64,000 bases of DNA, taken from NCBI GenBank assembly GCA_001799895.1, contig MGUI01000027.1, positions 1 to 64,000 of the forward strand, given 5' to 3'. The DNA is from Elusimicrobia bacterium GWD2_63_28. GTDB taxonomy: Bacteria > Elusimicrobiota > Elusimicrobia > Elusimicrobiales > UBA9959. The notes below the pieces were generated by a model that was not told the DNA's origin, ran no database searches, and worked only from the letters and a program-made list of their open reading frames with translations. The position numbers and the translations under genes are program-made. Below are positions 15,997 through 25,402 of this stretch, in pieces (within the stretch, counting starts at the first letter, position 1; each line of letters opens with the position of its first letter).

Positions 15997-16616
15997 AATG
16001 GTTTTTAATGCTCCTGATCTTTATCGCCGGGGTCTACTACCTGGTGAACCAGAGCAAGGAGGAGGCCAGGAAGAAGGAAATGGTGCAGCTGGCCAAGAAG
16101 GACCAGGCTGCCGTGCTGCCCGAGCCGGCGCTGCCCGTGAAGCCGGAGAAGACCTACGTCATCAAGTTCTCTATGGCCACCCTCAAGACGCTGCGCTCGC
16201 TCACCGAGGACGCCAACGACAAGGTGCGCTTCGCTTCGGCGGAGCTGCTGTGGCAGCTGCAGGACGAGAGCGCCCCCGGCGTGATCAAGAACATGCTGGA
16301 GAACGAGACCGAGCTCACCGTCAAAAAGCAGCTGATCGACATGCTGGCCAAGGACAAGAGCAAGCTGAGCCTGGCCCTGCTCACCGAGGCCCTCAAGGAC
16401 TACGACAAGGAGACCCGCCTGCACGCCGTGACCGCCATCGGCAGGTTCTCAAACAAGGAAGCCATCCCGGCGCTCTCCCGCGCCCTGCAGGACTACGACG
16501 AGGAAGTCCGCCTGAAGGCCCTCGAGGCCGTTAATTCGATACGCAAGGACATAGAGGCGCACAAAGAACAGCAGCTGCGCGAGCTGGAAACCAAACCGCT
16601 TTTCCGCATAGAATGA
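15993..16616 (+). CDS. Membrane-anchored HEAT-repeat protein
   Basis: A 207-residue protein with an N-terminal membrane helix (residues 3-19) and a short charged linker. About four HEAT-type helical pairs (about residues 60-185) are visible as repeats such as DKVRFASAELLWQL, ETRLHAVTAIGRF and EEVRLKALEAVNSI. Such domains are protein-interaction scaffolds; no enzymatic motif is present. Translation is coupled to the amidotransferase through an ATGA overlap. The frame is open upstream of the ATG, but the coupled start and the membrane anchor make 15993 the best choice. Confidence 0.82.
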   Translation: MKWFLMLLIFIAGVYYLVNQSKEEARKKEMVQLAKKDQAAVLPEPALPVKPEKTYVIKFSMATLKTLRSLTEDANDKVRFASAELLWQLQDESAPGVIKNMLENETELTVKKQLIDMLAKDKSKLSLALLTEALKDYDKETRLHAVTAIGRFSNKEAIPALSRALQDYDEEVRLKALEAVNSIRKDIEAHKEQQLRELETKPLFRIE

Positions 16617-16632
16617 CCTGACCCCATACTAC

Positions 16633-16662
16633 TTGATTTTTTTTAATAAAATTAAATAAGAT
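16633..16662 (+). promoter_or_regulatory. Candidate promoter of the MoxR-Bat operon
   Basis: TTGATT (16633-16638) and TAAGAT (16657-16662) with an 18-base AT-rich spacer, in the only AT-rich gap ahead of the long operon. The moxR start at 16718 has a GGAG ribosome site. Confidence 0.5.
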
Positions 16663-16717
16663 TTTCCTGAAAAACCAGGCAGTAAACCCACTCCAAAAAC
16701 ATCCCAAGGAGCACCAT

Positions 16718-17707
<990 letters not shown>

Positions 17708-17736
17708 GCCCGGCCGCGGCGCTGGCAGTCCCAACT

Positions 17737-18621
17737 ATGAACACGGCTGAAATACTCAAAAAGGTCCGGCAGATAGAGATCAAGACCGGCCGCCTGGTCA
17801 GCGAGACCTTCTCCGGCCAGTACCAGAGCGTGTTCAAGGGGCGCGGCATAGAGTTCTCCGAGGTGCGCGAGTACGTGCCCGGCGACGACGTGCGCACCAT
17901 AGACTGGAACGTGACCGCCCGCGCCAACAAGCCCTTCATCAAGCGCTACATCGAGGAGCGCGAACTGACCCTGATGATACTCTGCGACGTCTCCGCCTCG
18001 CAGGCCTTCGGCTCCAGCTCCAAGCCCAAGAGCGAGGCGGCCGCCGAGCTGGCCGCGATGTTCGCCTTCTCGGCCCTCAAGAACAGCGACAAGAGCGGCC
18101 TGCTGCTGTTCTCCGACAAGCCCGAGCTCTACATCCCGCCGCGCAAGGGCAAGAACCACAGCCTGCGCATCATCCGCGAGCTGCTGGCCTACGCGCCCAA
18201 GAGCCGCGGCACCGACGTGGCCATGGCGCTGCGCATGGCCAACCGCGTCATGAAGCGCAGCGGCATCGTCATCCTGATCTCCGATTTCAACGCCCCCGAC
18301 TACACCCGCGAGGTCCGCCTGACGGCCCGCCGCCACGACCTGATCCCGGTGGTGATCACGGACCGCTTCGAGCGCTCCCTGCCCGCCGCCGGCGCGCTGC
18401 TGGTCTCGGAGGACCTGGAAACCGGGGGGGATTTCACCGCCGACCTGGCCAGCCCCGGCTACCGGGCCGCCTACGAGAAGGAAGCAGCCGGCCGGCGGGC
18501 CGCGATGGAGGAAGTTCTGCGCTCGTCGGGGTCCGACTGGATCGACATAGACCCGGCCCTGCCTGTGCACGGGCCGGTGGAAAAGTTTTTCCGCCAGAGG
18601 AAGAAGTTCAAACTGCTATGA
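17737..18621 (+). CDS. DUF58 (vWA-like) protein of the MoxR-Bat operon
   Basis: A 294-residue cytosolic DUF58 protein, the usual partner of MoxR. It has the family motif GRGIEFSEVREYVPGDDVRTIDWNVTAR-like segment at about residues 30-60. A vWA-like fold follows with DVSASQAFGSS (a degenerate MIDAS at about 85) and VILISDFNAPDY near residue 185. The frame is open well upstream, but family similarity begins at the ATG at 17737. Its stop overlaps the next ATG (ATGA). Confidence 0.9.
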   Translation: MNTAEILKKVRQIEIKTGRLVSETFSGQYQSVFKGRGIEFSEVREYVPGDDVRTIDWNVTARANKPFIKRYIEERELTLMILCDVSASQAFGSSSKPKSEAAAELAAMFAFSALKNSDKSGLLLFSDKPELYIPPRKGKNHSLRIIRELLAYAPKSRGTDVAMALRMANRVMKRSGIVILISDFNAPDYTREVRLTARRHDLIPVVITDRFERSLPAAGALLVSEDLETGGDFTADLASPGYRAAYEKEAAGRRAAMEEVLRSSGSDWIDIDPALPVHGPVEKFFRQRKKFKLL

Positions 18622-19601
18622 GGACCGCCCCGCTCCTGCTGCTGTGCCTCGCCCTGGCCGCGCCCGCCGCGGCCCAGGACGTCGCCTTCAAGGTGACGCC
18701 GCCGGCGGGCAAGGTGAAGCTGGCGGACTCCTTCAAGTTCACCGTCGAGGCCGCGCTGCCGGAGGCCTACCGCCTCAGGCCCGACACCGCCTCGGCGTCC
18801 AACTCGCAATTCGAAACGGTCTCTTTCACCAAGACCGGCGAGAAGAAGGAAGGCGGCCGCAAGACCGAGGTCTTCAGCGTGGAGGCCAAAGCCTTCACGC
18901 TGGGCGTCAGCACCTTCCCGGCCCTGGCCTGGAGCCTGCGCGGCGAGGGCGCGCCCGCCGACGCGGTGTTCAAGTCCCCGCCCTTCAATGTCGAGGTACT
19001 CCCGCTCTTCAAAACAAAGGAAGGTGAGGGGATCCGCGACATCTACCCGCCTTTCAGCTACACCCCCTGGCTGCTGCTGGGCCTGCTGGCGGCCGCGGCC
19101 GCCGCCGCCCTCCGCTATCTCTACAAGCGCTTCGGAGCTAAGGCCGGCGGCGCCTCCCCGTTCCACGCCGCCTGGGCCGACCACCGCGGCCCCTACCAGC
19201 GGGCGCGCGACCGCCTGGACAAGCTTGAGGCCTCGCCGCTGGCCCAGGACGGCAGGTTCAAACAGTATTACACCGGCCTCACGGCCGTCCTGCGCCACTA
19301 CCTCGCCGAAGAGTTCAAGATCGACGCCGTGCTGATGACCACCGCCGACCTGGGCCGCGAGCTGAAGAAGACCAACGCCGAACTCAAGACCGTGCTGCGC
19401 GCCCGCGAGCTGCTCTCCAAGGCCGACCTGGTTAAATTCGCGAAGCTTAAGCCCGCCGACGCGGCCGCCGACGGGGCCGCCCTGGGCGAGCTGCTGATGG
19501 AATTCTACAGGACCGCCGAGAACGCCCGGGCGCTGGCCGCGGAGGCCGCCGCGGCCGCCCAGGCCGCCGCCGACGCCCGCAGGCGGGGGGGCAGGCGATG
19601 A
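18618..19601 (+). CDS. Bat-operon membrane protein (BatD/DUF4381-like)
   Basis: A 327-residue protein with a signal peptide (residues 1-19). A beta-rich periplasmic domain (to about 135) resembles the BatD N-terminal repeats. One membrane helix (about 150-170) precedes a cytosolic helical domain containing YYTGLTAVLRHYLAEEFKIDA. This layout is seen for the gene lying between DUF58 and BatA in Bat operons, often annotated DUF4381 or BatD-like. The C terminus is a long Ala-rich helix ending in a basic cluster. It is coupled on both sides by four-base overlaps. Detailed function is unknown; a role in assembling the vWA membrane complex is inferred from context. Confidence 0.75.
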   Translation: MRTAPLLLLCLALAAPAAAQDVAFKVTPPAGKVKLADSFKFTVEAALPEAYRLRPDTASASNSQFETVSFTKTGEKKEGGRKTEVFSVEAKAFTLGVSTFPALAWSLRGEGAPADAVFKSPPFNVEVLPLFKTKEGEGIRDIYPPFSYTPWLLLGLLAAAAAAALRYLYKRFGAKAGGASPFHAAWADHRGPYQRARDRLDKLEASPLAQDGRFKQYYTGLTAVLRHYLAEEFKIDAVLMTTADLGRELKKTNAELKTVLRARELLSKADLVKFAKLKPADAAADGAALGELLMEFYRTAENARALAAEAAAAAQAAADARRRGGRR

Positions 19602-20584
19602 ACGTCTTCAAGCACCCCTGGGTACTGCTGCTGCTGCCGCTGCTCGGCCTGCTGGCCGGCATAGCGCGCTCGCAGCGCTCGCGCCGCTTCACCTCCGCCG
19701 GGGTGCCGGTTTCCCTGCCGGCCCTGCGCACGGCCCGCTCGCGGCTGTTCGCCATCGTCCCGCTCTGGGGCAGGATACTGGCCATCGCGCTGCTGGTGCT
19801 GGCCCTGGCGCGCCCGCAGAAGGCCAGCCGCGGCGAGGTGCCGCCCGCCGAGGGCATAGACATCATCCTCACCCTGGACACCTCCTACAGCATGGCCGCG
19901 GAGGACTTCCAGCCCTACAACCGCCTGGAGGCCGCCAAGAAGGCCGCCACGGATTTCGTCAAGAAGCGCAAGAACGACCGCCTCGGCGTGGTCTTCTTCG
20001 GCGGGGCGGCCGTGCTGGGCTGCCCGCTGACGCTGGACTACCAGTCGGTGCTCGAGACGCTGGACGCCGCCTTCCTCAACATGACGCGCGCCGAGGGCAC
20101 CGCCGTAGGGGATGCCATCGTGACCGCGGTGAACCATCTCAAGGAGAGCAAGGCCAAGAGCAAGGTGATAGTGCTGCTGACCGACGGCCGCTCAAATACC
20201 GGCATGGTGACCGACCTCAACCTGGCCGCCAGGACGGCGCAGGCCTTCGATATCAAGGTCTACACCATCGGCACGGCCGGCAAGGGCCGCGCGCAGATCA
20301 GCACCGGCGACCCCATGCAGCCGGTGATCTACATCGACGAGGACCTGGACGAGCCTACGCTGCGCGAGATAGCCGGCCTGACGGGCGGGGAGTTCTACCG
20401 CGCCAAGAACTACATGGAGCTGGAGAAGATCTACTCCCGGATAGACTCGCTCGAGAAGACCAAGTTCGAGGTGAAGAGCTACACCGAGTACTCGGACAAA
20501 TACCTTTATTTCCTCGCGCCGGCCTTGCTGCTGCTGGCGCTGGTGTTCGTGCTGGAGAGGACTTATTTCAGGGTGATACCTTAA
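19598..20584 (+). CDS. batA: BatA, membrane vWA-domain protein
   Basis: A 328-residue inner-membrane protein with two N-terminal hydrophobic segments (about 8-25 and 55-70). A vWA domain follows with an intact metal-ion-dependent adhesion site: DTSYS at 94-98, a Thr in the EGTAVGDA segment, and LLTDGRSNTG. A C-terminal membrane helix lies at about 305-322. BatA was described in Bacteroides aerotolerance operons; the proteins are thought to form a periplasmic vWA complex with MoxR. Its stop and the next start overlap as TAATG. Confidence 0.92.
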   Translation: MNVFKHPWVLLLLPLLGLLAGIARSQRSRRFTSAGVPVSLPALRTARSRLFAIVPLWGRILAIALLVLALARPQKASRGEVPPAEGIDIILTLDTSYSMAAEDFQPYNRLEAAKKAATDFVKKRKNDRLGVVFFGGAAVLGCPLTLDYQSVLETLDAAFLNMTRAEGTAVGDAIVTAVNHLKESKAKSKVIVLLTDGRSNTGMVTDLNLAARTAQAFDIKVYTIGTAGKGRAQISTGDPMQPVIYIDEDLDEPTLREIAGLTGGEFYRAKNYMELEKIYSRIDSLEKTKFEVKSYTEYSDKYLYFLAPALLLLALVFVLERTYFRVIP

Positions 20585-22344
20585 TGGAACTTTTCAGATA
20601 CCCGATCCTGCTCGCCTGGCTGGCCGCCGGTTTCGCCGCGCTGGTCTTCTTCCGCTTCAAGGCGGAGGAGCGCCGCGCGCTGGCCGCCAGGGGCGTGCTG
20701 GGGCCTTCCTTCGAGCGCCTCTCCTCGGGCCCCGGGGCGGTGCGCCGGCGGCTGCGCGGCCTGCTCTATTTCACCGCGCTGGGCCTGCTGGCCTTCTCGG
20801 CCGCCGGGCCGCAGTGGGGGCTGGAGCTCTCCCCGGTCACGGACCTCAAGGGCAACATCGTCATCGCCGTGGACGCCTCGCTCTCCATGGGCGCGCGCGA
20901 CTTCAAGCCGGACCGCCTCTCCAACGCCCGCCTGCTGCTGGGCGCGATAGCGGAAAAGTTCGCCGATTACCGCATCGGCGTGGTGGCCTTCGCGGGCTCC
21001 GCCTACGTGCAGTGCCCGCTCACCACGGACCAGGACGCCATCAGCTATTTCGCCTCCGCGCTCCGGCCGGGCGCCCTGCCGGAGCAGGGCACCGACTTCC
21101 CGGAGGCCATCGAGACCGTGCTGGGCATGCTGGGGCGCTACGGCGGGCAGAAGGTGATGGTGCTGGTCACCGACGGCGAGGACCATTCCCCGGGCCTGGA
21201 AACGGCGCTGAAGGCGGCCGCCGAACAGAACCTGAAGATCTTCACCATAGGCATCGGCAGCCCGGACGGGGACCTGGTGCCCATGACCGACTCCTCCGGC
21301 AACACGATGGAGTACAAGAAGGACAAGCAGGGCAAGACCGTGGTCAGCCGGCTCGACGAGGCCGCGCTGATGAAGATCGCCAGCCGGACCGGCGCCGCCT
21401 ACCTGCGCTACACCGACCCCGATTCCGCCGCCGAGTCGGTGCGCTCTTCCGTGGCCGCGCTGGACCTGGAGAAGAGCAAGGGCAAGGGGCGGTCAGGCTA
21501 CAAGAACCGCTACCAGTGGCCGCTGGCTGCCGCGCTGTTGCTGCTTTTGATAGAATTAATGATAATGGAGAAGGGGTTCAGTTTTCACCGGCCCTCGCTG
21601 CGGCTGCCGCGCTTCTTTAAGGGGGCCGGCGCGCTGCTCCTGCTGCTGGCCGGCGCGGCGCGGGCGGCGGGCCCGGCCGCGGACGCCCGCAAGGGCAACG
21701 CCGCCTACGACGGCAAGGACTGGCCCGGCGCCGTGGAATATTTTTCCCGGGCGCAGGCCAAGGATCCGAAGGACCGGCGGCTGGATTTCAACATCGGCGA
21801 CGCCTACTACCGGTCCGACGAGTACGACAAGGCCGCCGACGCCTTCGACAAGGCCGCCGCCTCGGAGAAGGTGGCCGCCAGGGCGCATTACAACCGCGGC
21901 AACGCGCTCTTCAAGAAGGGCGACCTGGCCGGGGCCATAGCGGCCTACCGCAAGACGCTGGCCCTGAAGCCCGGCGACGAAAACGCCAAGTTCAATCTGC
22001 AGAAGGCCCTGGAGCAGCAGCAGAAGAATTCCTGCGACAACAAGGACAAGAAGGACGACAAGAAGGACGAGGACAAGAAAGAGCAGGACAAGAAGCAGGG
22101 CGGGGACCAGAAAGACGAGAAGAAGGACGGCGAGGGCGACAAGGAAAAGCAGAAGCAGGAGCAGGAGCGGCAGAAACAGCAGGAGCAGGAGAAAAAAAAG
22201 GCGGAGGCCCGCGAGCGCAGCCGCCAGATACTCGAGATGATGAAGGAAAAAGAAAAGGCCGCCGCGCGCGACCCCGAAGCCATGAAGCAGGCCGCCAGGC
22301 AGCAGGGCAAGCCCGAGCCGCAGCAGCGGCTGGAGGACTGGTGA
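20584..22344 (+). CDS. BatB-BatC fusion: vWA domain plus TPR protein
   Basis: A 586-residue protein joining two usually separate Bat proteins. Residues 1-325 are BatB-like: membrane helices at both ends of a vWA domain with MIDAS DASLS (97-101) and LVTDGEDHS. Another hydrophobic stretch (about 340-360, LLLLLAGAARAAG) resembles the signal peptide of an ancestral BatC. Residues about 365-475 are TPR repeats, with NAKFNLQKALEQQQK typical of BatC. The tail (about 480-585) is a highly charged Lys/Glu/Gln/Asp low-complexity region. The fused signal-like helix would place the TPR part in the periplasm. The next gene starts at an overlapping GTG. Confidence 0.88.
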   Translation: MELFRYPILLAWLAAGFAALVFFRFKAEERRALAARGVLGPSFERLSSGPGAVRRRLRGLLYFTALGLLAFSAAGPQWGLELSPVTDLKGNIVIAVDASLSMGARDFKPDRLSNARLLLGAIAEKFADYRIGVVAFAGSAYVQCPLTTDQDAISYFASALRPGALPEQGTDFPEAIETVLGMLGRYGGQKVMVLVTDGEDHSPGLETALKAAAEQNLKIFTIGIGSPDGDLVPMTDSSGNTMEYKKDKQGKTVVSRLDEAALMKIASRTGAAYLRYTDPDSAAESVRSSVAALDLEKSKGKGRSGYKNRYQWPLAAALLLLLIELMIMEKGFSFHRPSLRLPRFFKGAGALLLLLAGAARAAGPAADARKGNAAYDGKDWPGAVEYFSRAQAKDPKDRRLDFNIGDAYYRSDEYDKAADAFDKAAASEKVAARAHYNRGNALFKKGDLAGAIAAYRKTLALKPGDENAKFNLQKALEQQQKNSCDNKDKKDDKKDEDKKEQDKKQGGDQKDEKKDGEGDKEKQKQEQERQKQQEQEKKKAEARERSRQILEMMKEKEKAAARDPEAMKQAARQQGKPEPQQRLEDW

Positions 22345-24200
22345 ATAGATTTTTCGCGCCCCTGGCCGCCGCCGCGCTGGCCGCCGCCCTGTGGGCCGCG
22401 CCCGCGGCCGCGATGCTCACCGTCACGGCCGAGACCGACCGCGACACGGTGGAGATAAGCGAGAACCTCTACCTCACCGTCACGGTGGCGGGGGACTCGG
22501 CCAGCGTGCCCGAGCCCAAGCTGCCCAACCTCCAGAGCTTCAACATCTACTCGGCGGGCCGCAGCCAGAGCATCTCCATCATCAACGGCAAGATCACCAC
22601 CTCGGTCTCCTTCACCTACATCCTCACGCCGCGCTTCATCGGCGCGCAGGCCATCCCGCCCATCACGGTCTCCAACGGCAAAGAGACGGCCATGACGTCG
22701 GAGCTGCGGGTCACCGTCACCAAGGCCGCGCAGCCGCCCGCGCAGCGGCTGAATACGCGCCCCCAGCCGGCTCGTCAGCAGCAGCGGGCCGCCCAGCAGG
22801 CGGCCAAAACCGCGGCCAACAAGGGCGAGCAGATCTTCCTGAAGGCCGAGACCGACAGAAAATCCGCCTACCCCGGAGAGCAGATAAATATCAGCGTCAG
22901 GTTCTACACCTCGGTGCCGCTCAGCTCCAACCCGCAGTACGTGCCGCCGTCGTTCAAGAACCTCATCTCCGAGGACCTGCCGCCGGTGCGCACCGGCGAG
23001 ACCGACGTGGGCGGCGTGCGCTACGCCTACAGCGAGATCAAGGCCGCCCTCTTCGCGCTGGCCCCCGGCCCGGCCGAGATACGCCCCGCCACCGTGGTAG
23101 CGCAGGTGCCGGCGCAGGACGCCATAGACCCCTTCGACCCCAACTTCTTCCAGAAATTCATGGCCATGAGCGGCGCGCAGGGCCAGAGCCGCGAATTCAC
23201 CACCGAGAAGATCTCCCTCGACATCAAGCCGCTGCCCGCGGGCGCCCCGGCGGGCTTCAGCGGCGCCGTCGGCAACTACACCGTGACGGCCTCGGCCGAC
23301 CGGCCCGAGGCCCGCGCCGGGGAAGCCGTTAATTTCTCCATCACCGTGGCCGGCAGCGGCAACCTCAAGACCGTCATCGCCCCCAAGTTCCCGGACCTGC
23401 CGGACTTCAAGGTGTTCGACACGATGAGCTCGCTCGACGTGCGCAAAGACAACGACCTCATCACCGGCAAGAAGGTCTTCACCTATATCCTGGTGCCGCG
23501 CAGCGAGGGCCGCAAGACCGTGCCCCCCGTGAAGTTCTCCTACTTCGACCCCAAGGCCGGGCAGTACCGCGAGCTGCAGACCGAGCCCGTCACGCTTAAC
23601 GTCGAAAAGGGCGGCCAGGGCGCCAAGACCGTCAATTTCAACCCGTCCAACGCCGCCGCGCCCGTGACCGCCTCCGGCGCGGACATCCGCTACGTCGCCG
23701 AGAAGAGCGGGGGGGACCCGCTGCCGCTGCTGGCCGCCGCCGTGCTGGGCCTGCCCTGGTGGGTGCACACCGCGCCGCTGGCGCTGCTGACGCTCTCCTT
23801 CTGGCTGGCCCGGTTCAACCGCTTCAAGCTGGCCAACCCGCTGCTGTTCCGGTTCCGCCGCGCCCGCAGCGAGGCCTTCCGCGACATCGAGACGGCGGAG
23901 CGCCTGATAAAGGAAGGCAAGACCAACGAGGCCGTCTCCGAGCTCTACGACTCTTTCATGAACTACCTCTCCGACAAGTGCGGCGTCAAGGTGAGCGCGC
24001 TGACCATCAGGAAAGCCGCCGAGCTGGTGAAGGCGCGCTTCCCCGCCGCCACGCCCCGCTCGCTCGACGAGATGCGCGAGCTCTGGGAGGCGCTGGAGCT
24101 GCGCCATTTCTCGCCGGAGTCCGCGGGCTCCGAGGGCGCCTCCGACCTGGCCAAGAAATATTCGCTGCTGGTGGAGCTGATGGAAAAGGAGCTCAAATGA
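22341..24200 (+). CDS. batD: BatD-family protein
   Basis: A 619-residue membrane protein of the BatD (oxygen-tolerance) family. It has a signal peptide (about 1-24) and several tandem Ig-like periplasmic domains with the recurring pattern FTYILTPRFIGAQAIPPI and FTYILVPRSEGRKTVPPV. A membrane helix lies near residues 465-490, and the cytosolic helical tail (to 619) contains AFRDIETAERLIKEGK. It starts with GTG inside the previous stop (GTGA); no other start fits both the signal peptide and the coupling. It ends in an ATGA overlap with the BatE-like gene. Confidence 0.9.
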   Translation: MNRFFAPLAAAALAAALWAAPAAAMLTVTAETDRDTVEISENLYLTVTVAGDSASVPEPKLPNLQSFNIYSAGRSQSISIINGKITTSVSFTYILTPRFIGAQAIPPITVSNGKETAMTSELRVTVTKAAQPPAQRLNTRPQPARQQQRAAQQAAKTAANKGEQIFLKAETDRKSAYPGEQINISVRFYTSVPLSSNPQYVPPSFKNLISEDLPPVRTGETDVGGVRYAYSEIKAALFALAPGPAEIRPATVVAQVPAQDAIDPFDPNFFQKFMAMSGAQGQSREFTTEKISLDIKPLPAGAPAGFSGAVGNYTVTASADRPEARAGEAVNFSITVAGSGNLKTVIAPKFPDLPDFKVFDTMSSLDVRKDNDLITGKKVFTYILVPRSEGRKTVPPVKFSYFDPKAGQYRELQTEPVTLNVEKGGQGAKTVNFNPSNAAAPVTASGADIRYVAEKSGGDPLPLLAAAVLGLPWWVHTAPLALLTLSFWLARFNRFKLANPLLFRFRRARSEAFRDIETAERLIKEGKTNEAVSELYDSFMNYLSDKCGVKVSALTIRKAAELVKARFPAATPRSLDEMRELWEALELRHFSPESAGSEGASDLAKKYSLLVELMEKELK

Positions 24201-24943
24201 GGAACCTGTTCCTTGCCCTACTCCTGTCCCTGCCCGGCGGCGCCGCCGCCTACGACCGCGGCGAGCTGGTGGAGTTCAACGACCTTTACCGCGGCGGCCA
24301 TTACGAGGAGGCCCTCGAGGGCTACATGCAGGTGATCGCCAAAGAGCCGTCCGGCCAGTGGGGACACTACAACGCCGGCAACGCCCTGTACCGGCTCAAC
24401 CGCATGGGCCCGGCCGTCTACCATTACGCCAGGGCCTTCACGCTGGACCCGCGCAGCGGCGACATCCGCGCCAACCTGGACTTCGCCATGAGGCAGACCG
24501 GCCAGTCGCTGGTGCCCGAAGGCGCCCCGGCCGCGCTGCATTACGTCTACTACATCCTGTCGGAGGCCGAGCTGAAGGCGCTGGCCGCCATCCTTTTCTG
24601 GCTGGCCTGCCTGGCCGGCGCCGCCTACTTCCTGCTCGACGGCAGCAAGTGGAGCCCCGCCGCCGGGCGCGCCTCGGCCCTGGCCGGCCTGCTGCTGGTG
24701 CTGGCCCTGGCCTGGGCCGGCGCGCGGCAGTCCTCCGTCTTCAGCACGGCCGGCGTGGTGACCAGGGCGGGCGGCACCCGCATGCTCAGCGGCCCCGGCG
24801 AGAATTTCAAGACCTACGCCTCCGCCCCCGAAGGCCGCATCGTCAAGATCCTCGACACCGGCGACGAAGCCTATTACGAGATAGGCCTGCCCAAGGAGGG
24901 CATCAAGGGCTGGGCGCTGAAGACCGACGTGGAGCGGATCTAA
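24197..24943 (+). CDS. batE: BatE-like protein: TPR plus SH3-like domain
   Basis: A 248-residue protein with a signal peptide (1-18) and TPR repeats (about 25-95, with GHYNAGNALYRLNRMGPAVYHYARAF). Two membrane helices (about 130-150 and 155-175) precede a C-terminal bacterial SH3-like domain (about 185-247, ending EGIKGWALKTDVERI). This is the standard architecture of BatE, the last gene of Bat operons. It couples by ATGA to batD and is followed after nine bases by rpiB, which may be co-transcribed. Confidence 0.87.
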   Translation: MRNLFLALLLSLPGGAAAYDRGELVEFNDLYRGGHYEEALEGYMQVIAKEPSGQWGHYNAGNALYRLNRMGPAVYHYARAFTLDPRSGDIRANLDFAMRQTGQSLVPEGAPAALHYVYYILSEAELKALAAILFWLACLAGAAYFLLDGSKWSPAAGRASALAGLLLVLALAWAGARQSSVFSTAGVVTRAGGTRMLSGPGENFKTYASAPEGRIVKILDTGDEAYYEIGLPKEGIKGWALKTDVERI

Positions 24944-24952
24944 AAGGAAAAC

Positions 24953-25402
24953 ATGAAACTTGCCATCGCCAGCGATCACGCGGGGTACCCTCTCAAGGCG
25001 CTCCTGCTGCCGTACCTTAAAACCCTCGGCCACGAGGTGGCCGACCTCGGCACCGATTCGCCGGACAAGCCGGTGGATTACCCGGATTTCGCCGCCGCCG
25101 CCTCGCGCGAGGTGCTGGCCGGCCGCGCCGAGCGCGCCATAGTGGTGTGCGGCTCCGGCGTGGGCGCCTGCGTGGCCGCCAACAAGCTCCGGGGCATACG
25201 CGCCGGCCTCTGCCACGACACCTATTCCGCCCACCAGGGCGTGGAGCACGACGACATGAACGTGCTCTGCCTCGGCTCCCGCATCATCGGCCAGGCCCTG
25301 GCCTTCGAAATCGCCGCCGCCTTCGCGGCCGCCAGGTTCTCCAACGAAGACCGCCACAACCGCCGACTGAAGAAAATTATAGACCTCGAAAAGGGGGACT
25401 AA
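24953..25402 (+). CDS. rpiB: Ribose-5-phosphate isomerase B
   Basis: Interconverts ribose-5-phosphate and ribulose-5-phosphate in the pentose phosphate pathway. The product has 149 residues, normal for RpiB/LacAB. The substrate-binding [10 protein letters not shown] (Asp8, His9), the proton-transfer [15 protein letters not shown] (Cys66) and [18 protein letters not shown] are all present. The stop overlaps the start of tal-pgi (TAATG), placing two pentose phosphate enzymes in one unit. GGAAAAC lies before the ATG. Confidence 0.95.
   Translation: MKLAIASDHAGYPLKALLLPYLKTLGHEVADLGTDSPDKPVDYPDFAAAASREVLAGRAERAIVVCGSGVGACVAANKLRGIRAGLCHDTYSAHQGVEHDDMNVLCLGSRIIGQALAFEIAAAFAAARFSNEDRHNRRLKKIIDLEKGD

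Noticed and set aside
21945..24107. 720-codon minus-strand frame opposite BatB-C and BatD
   Set aside because: Low-complexity translation with no domain, fully opposite conserved Bat genes in an operon.
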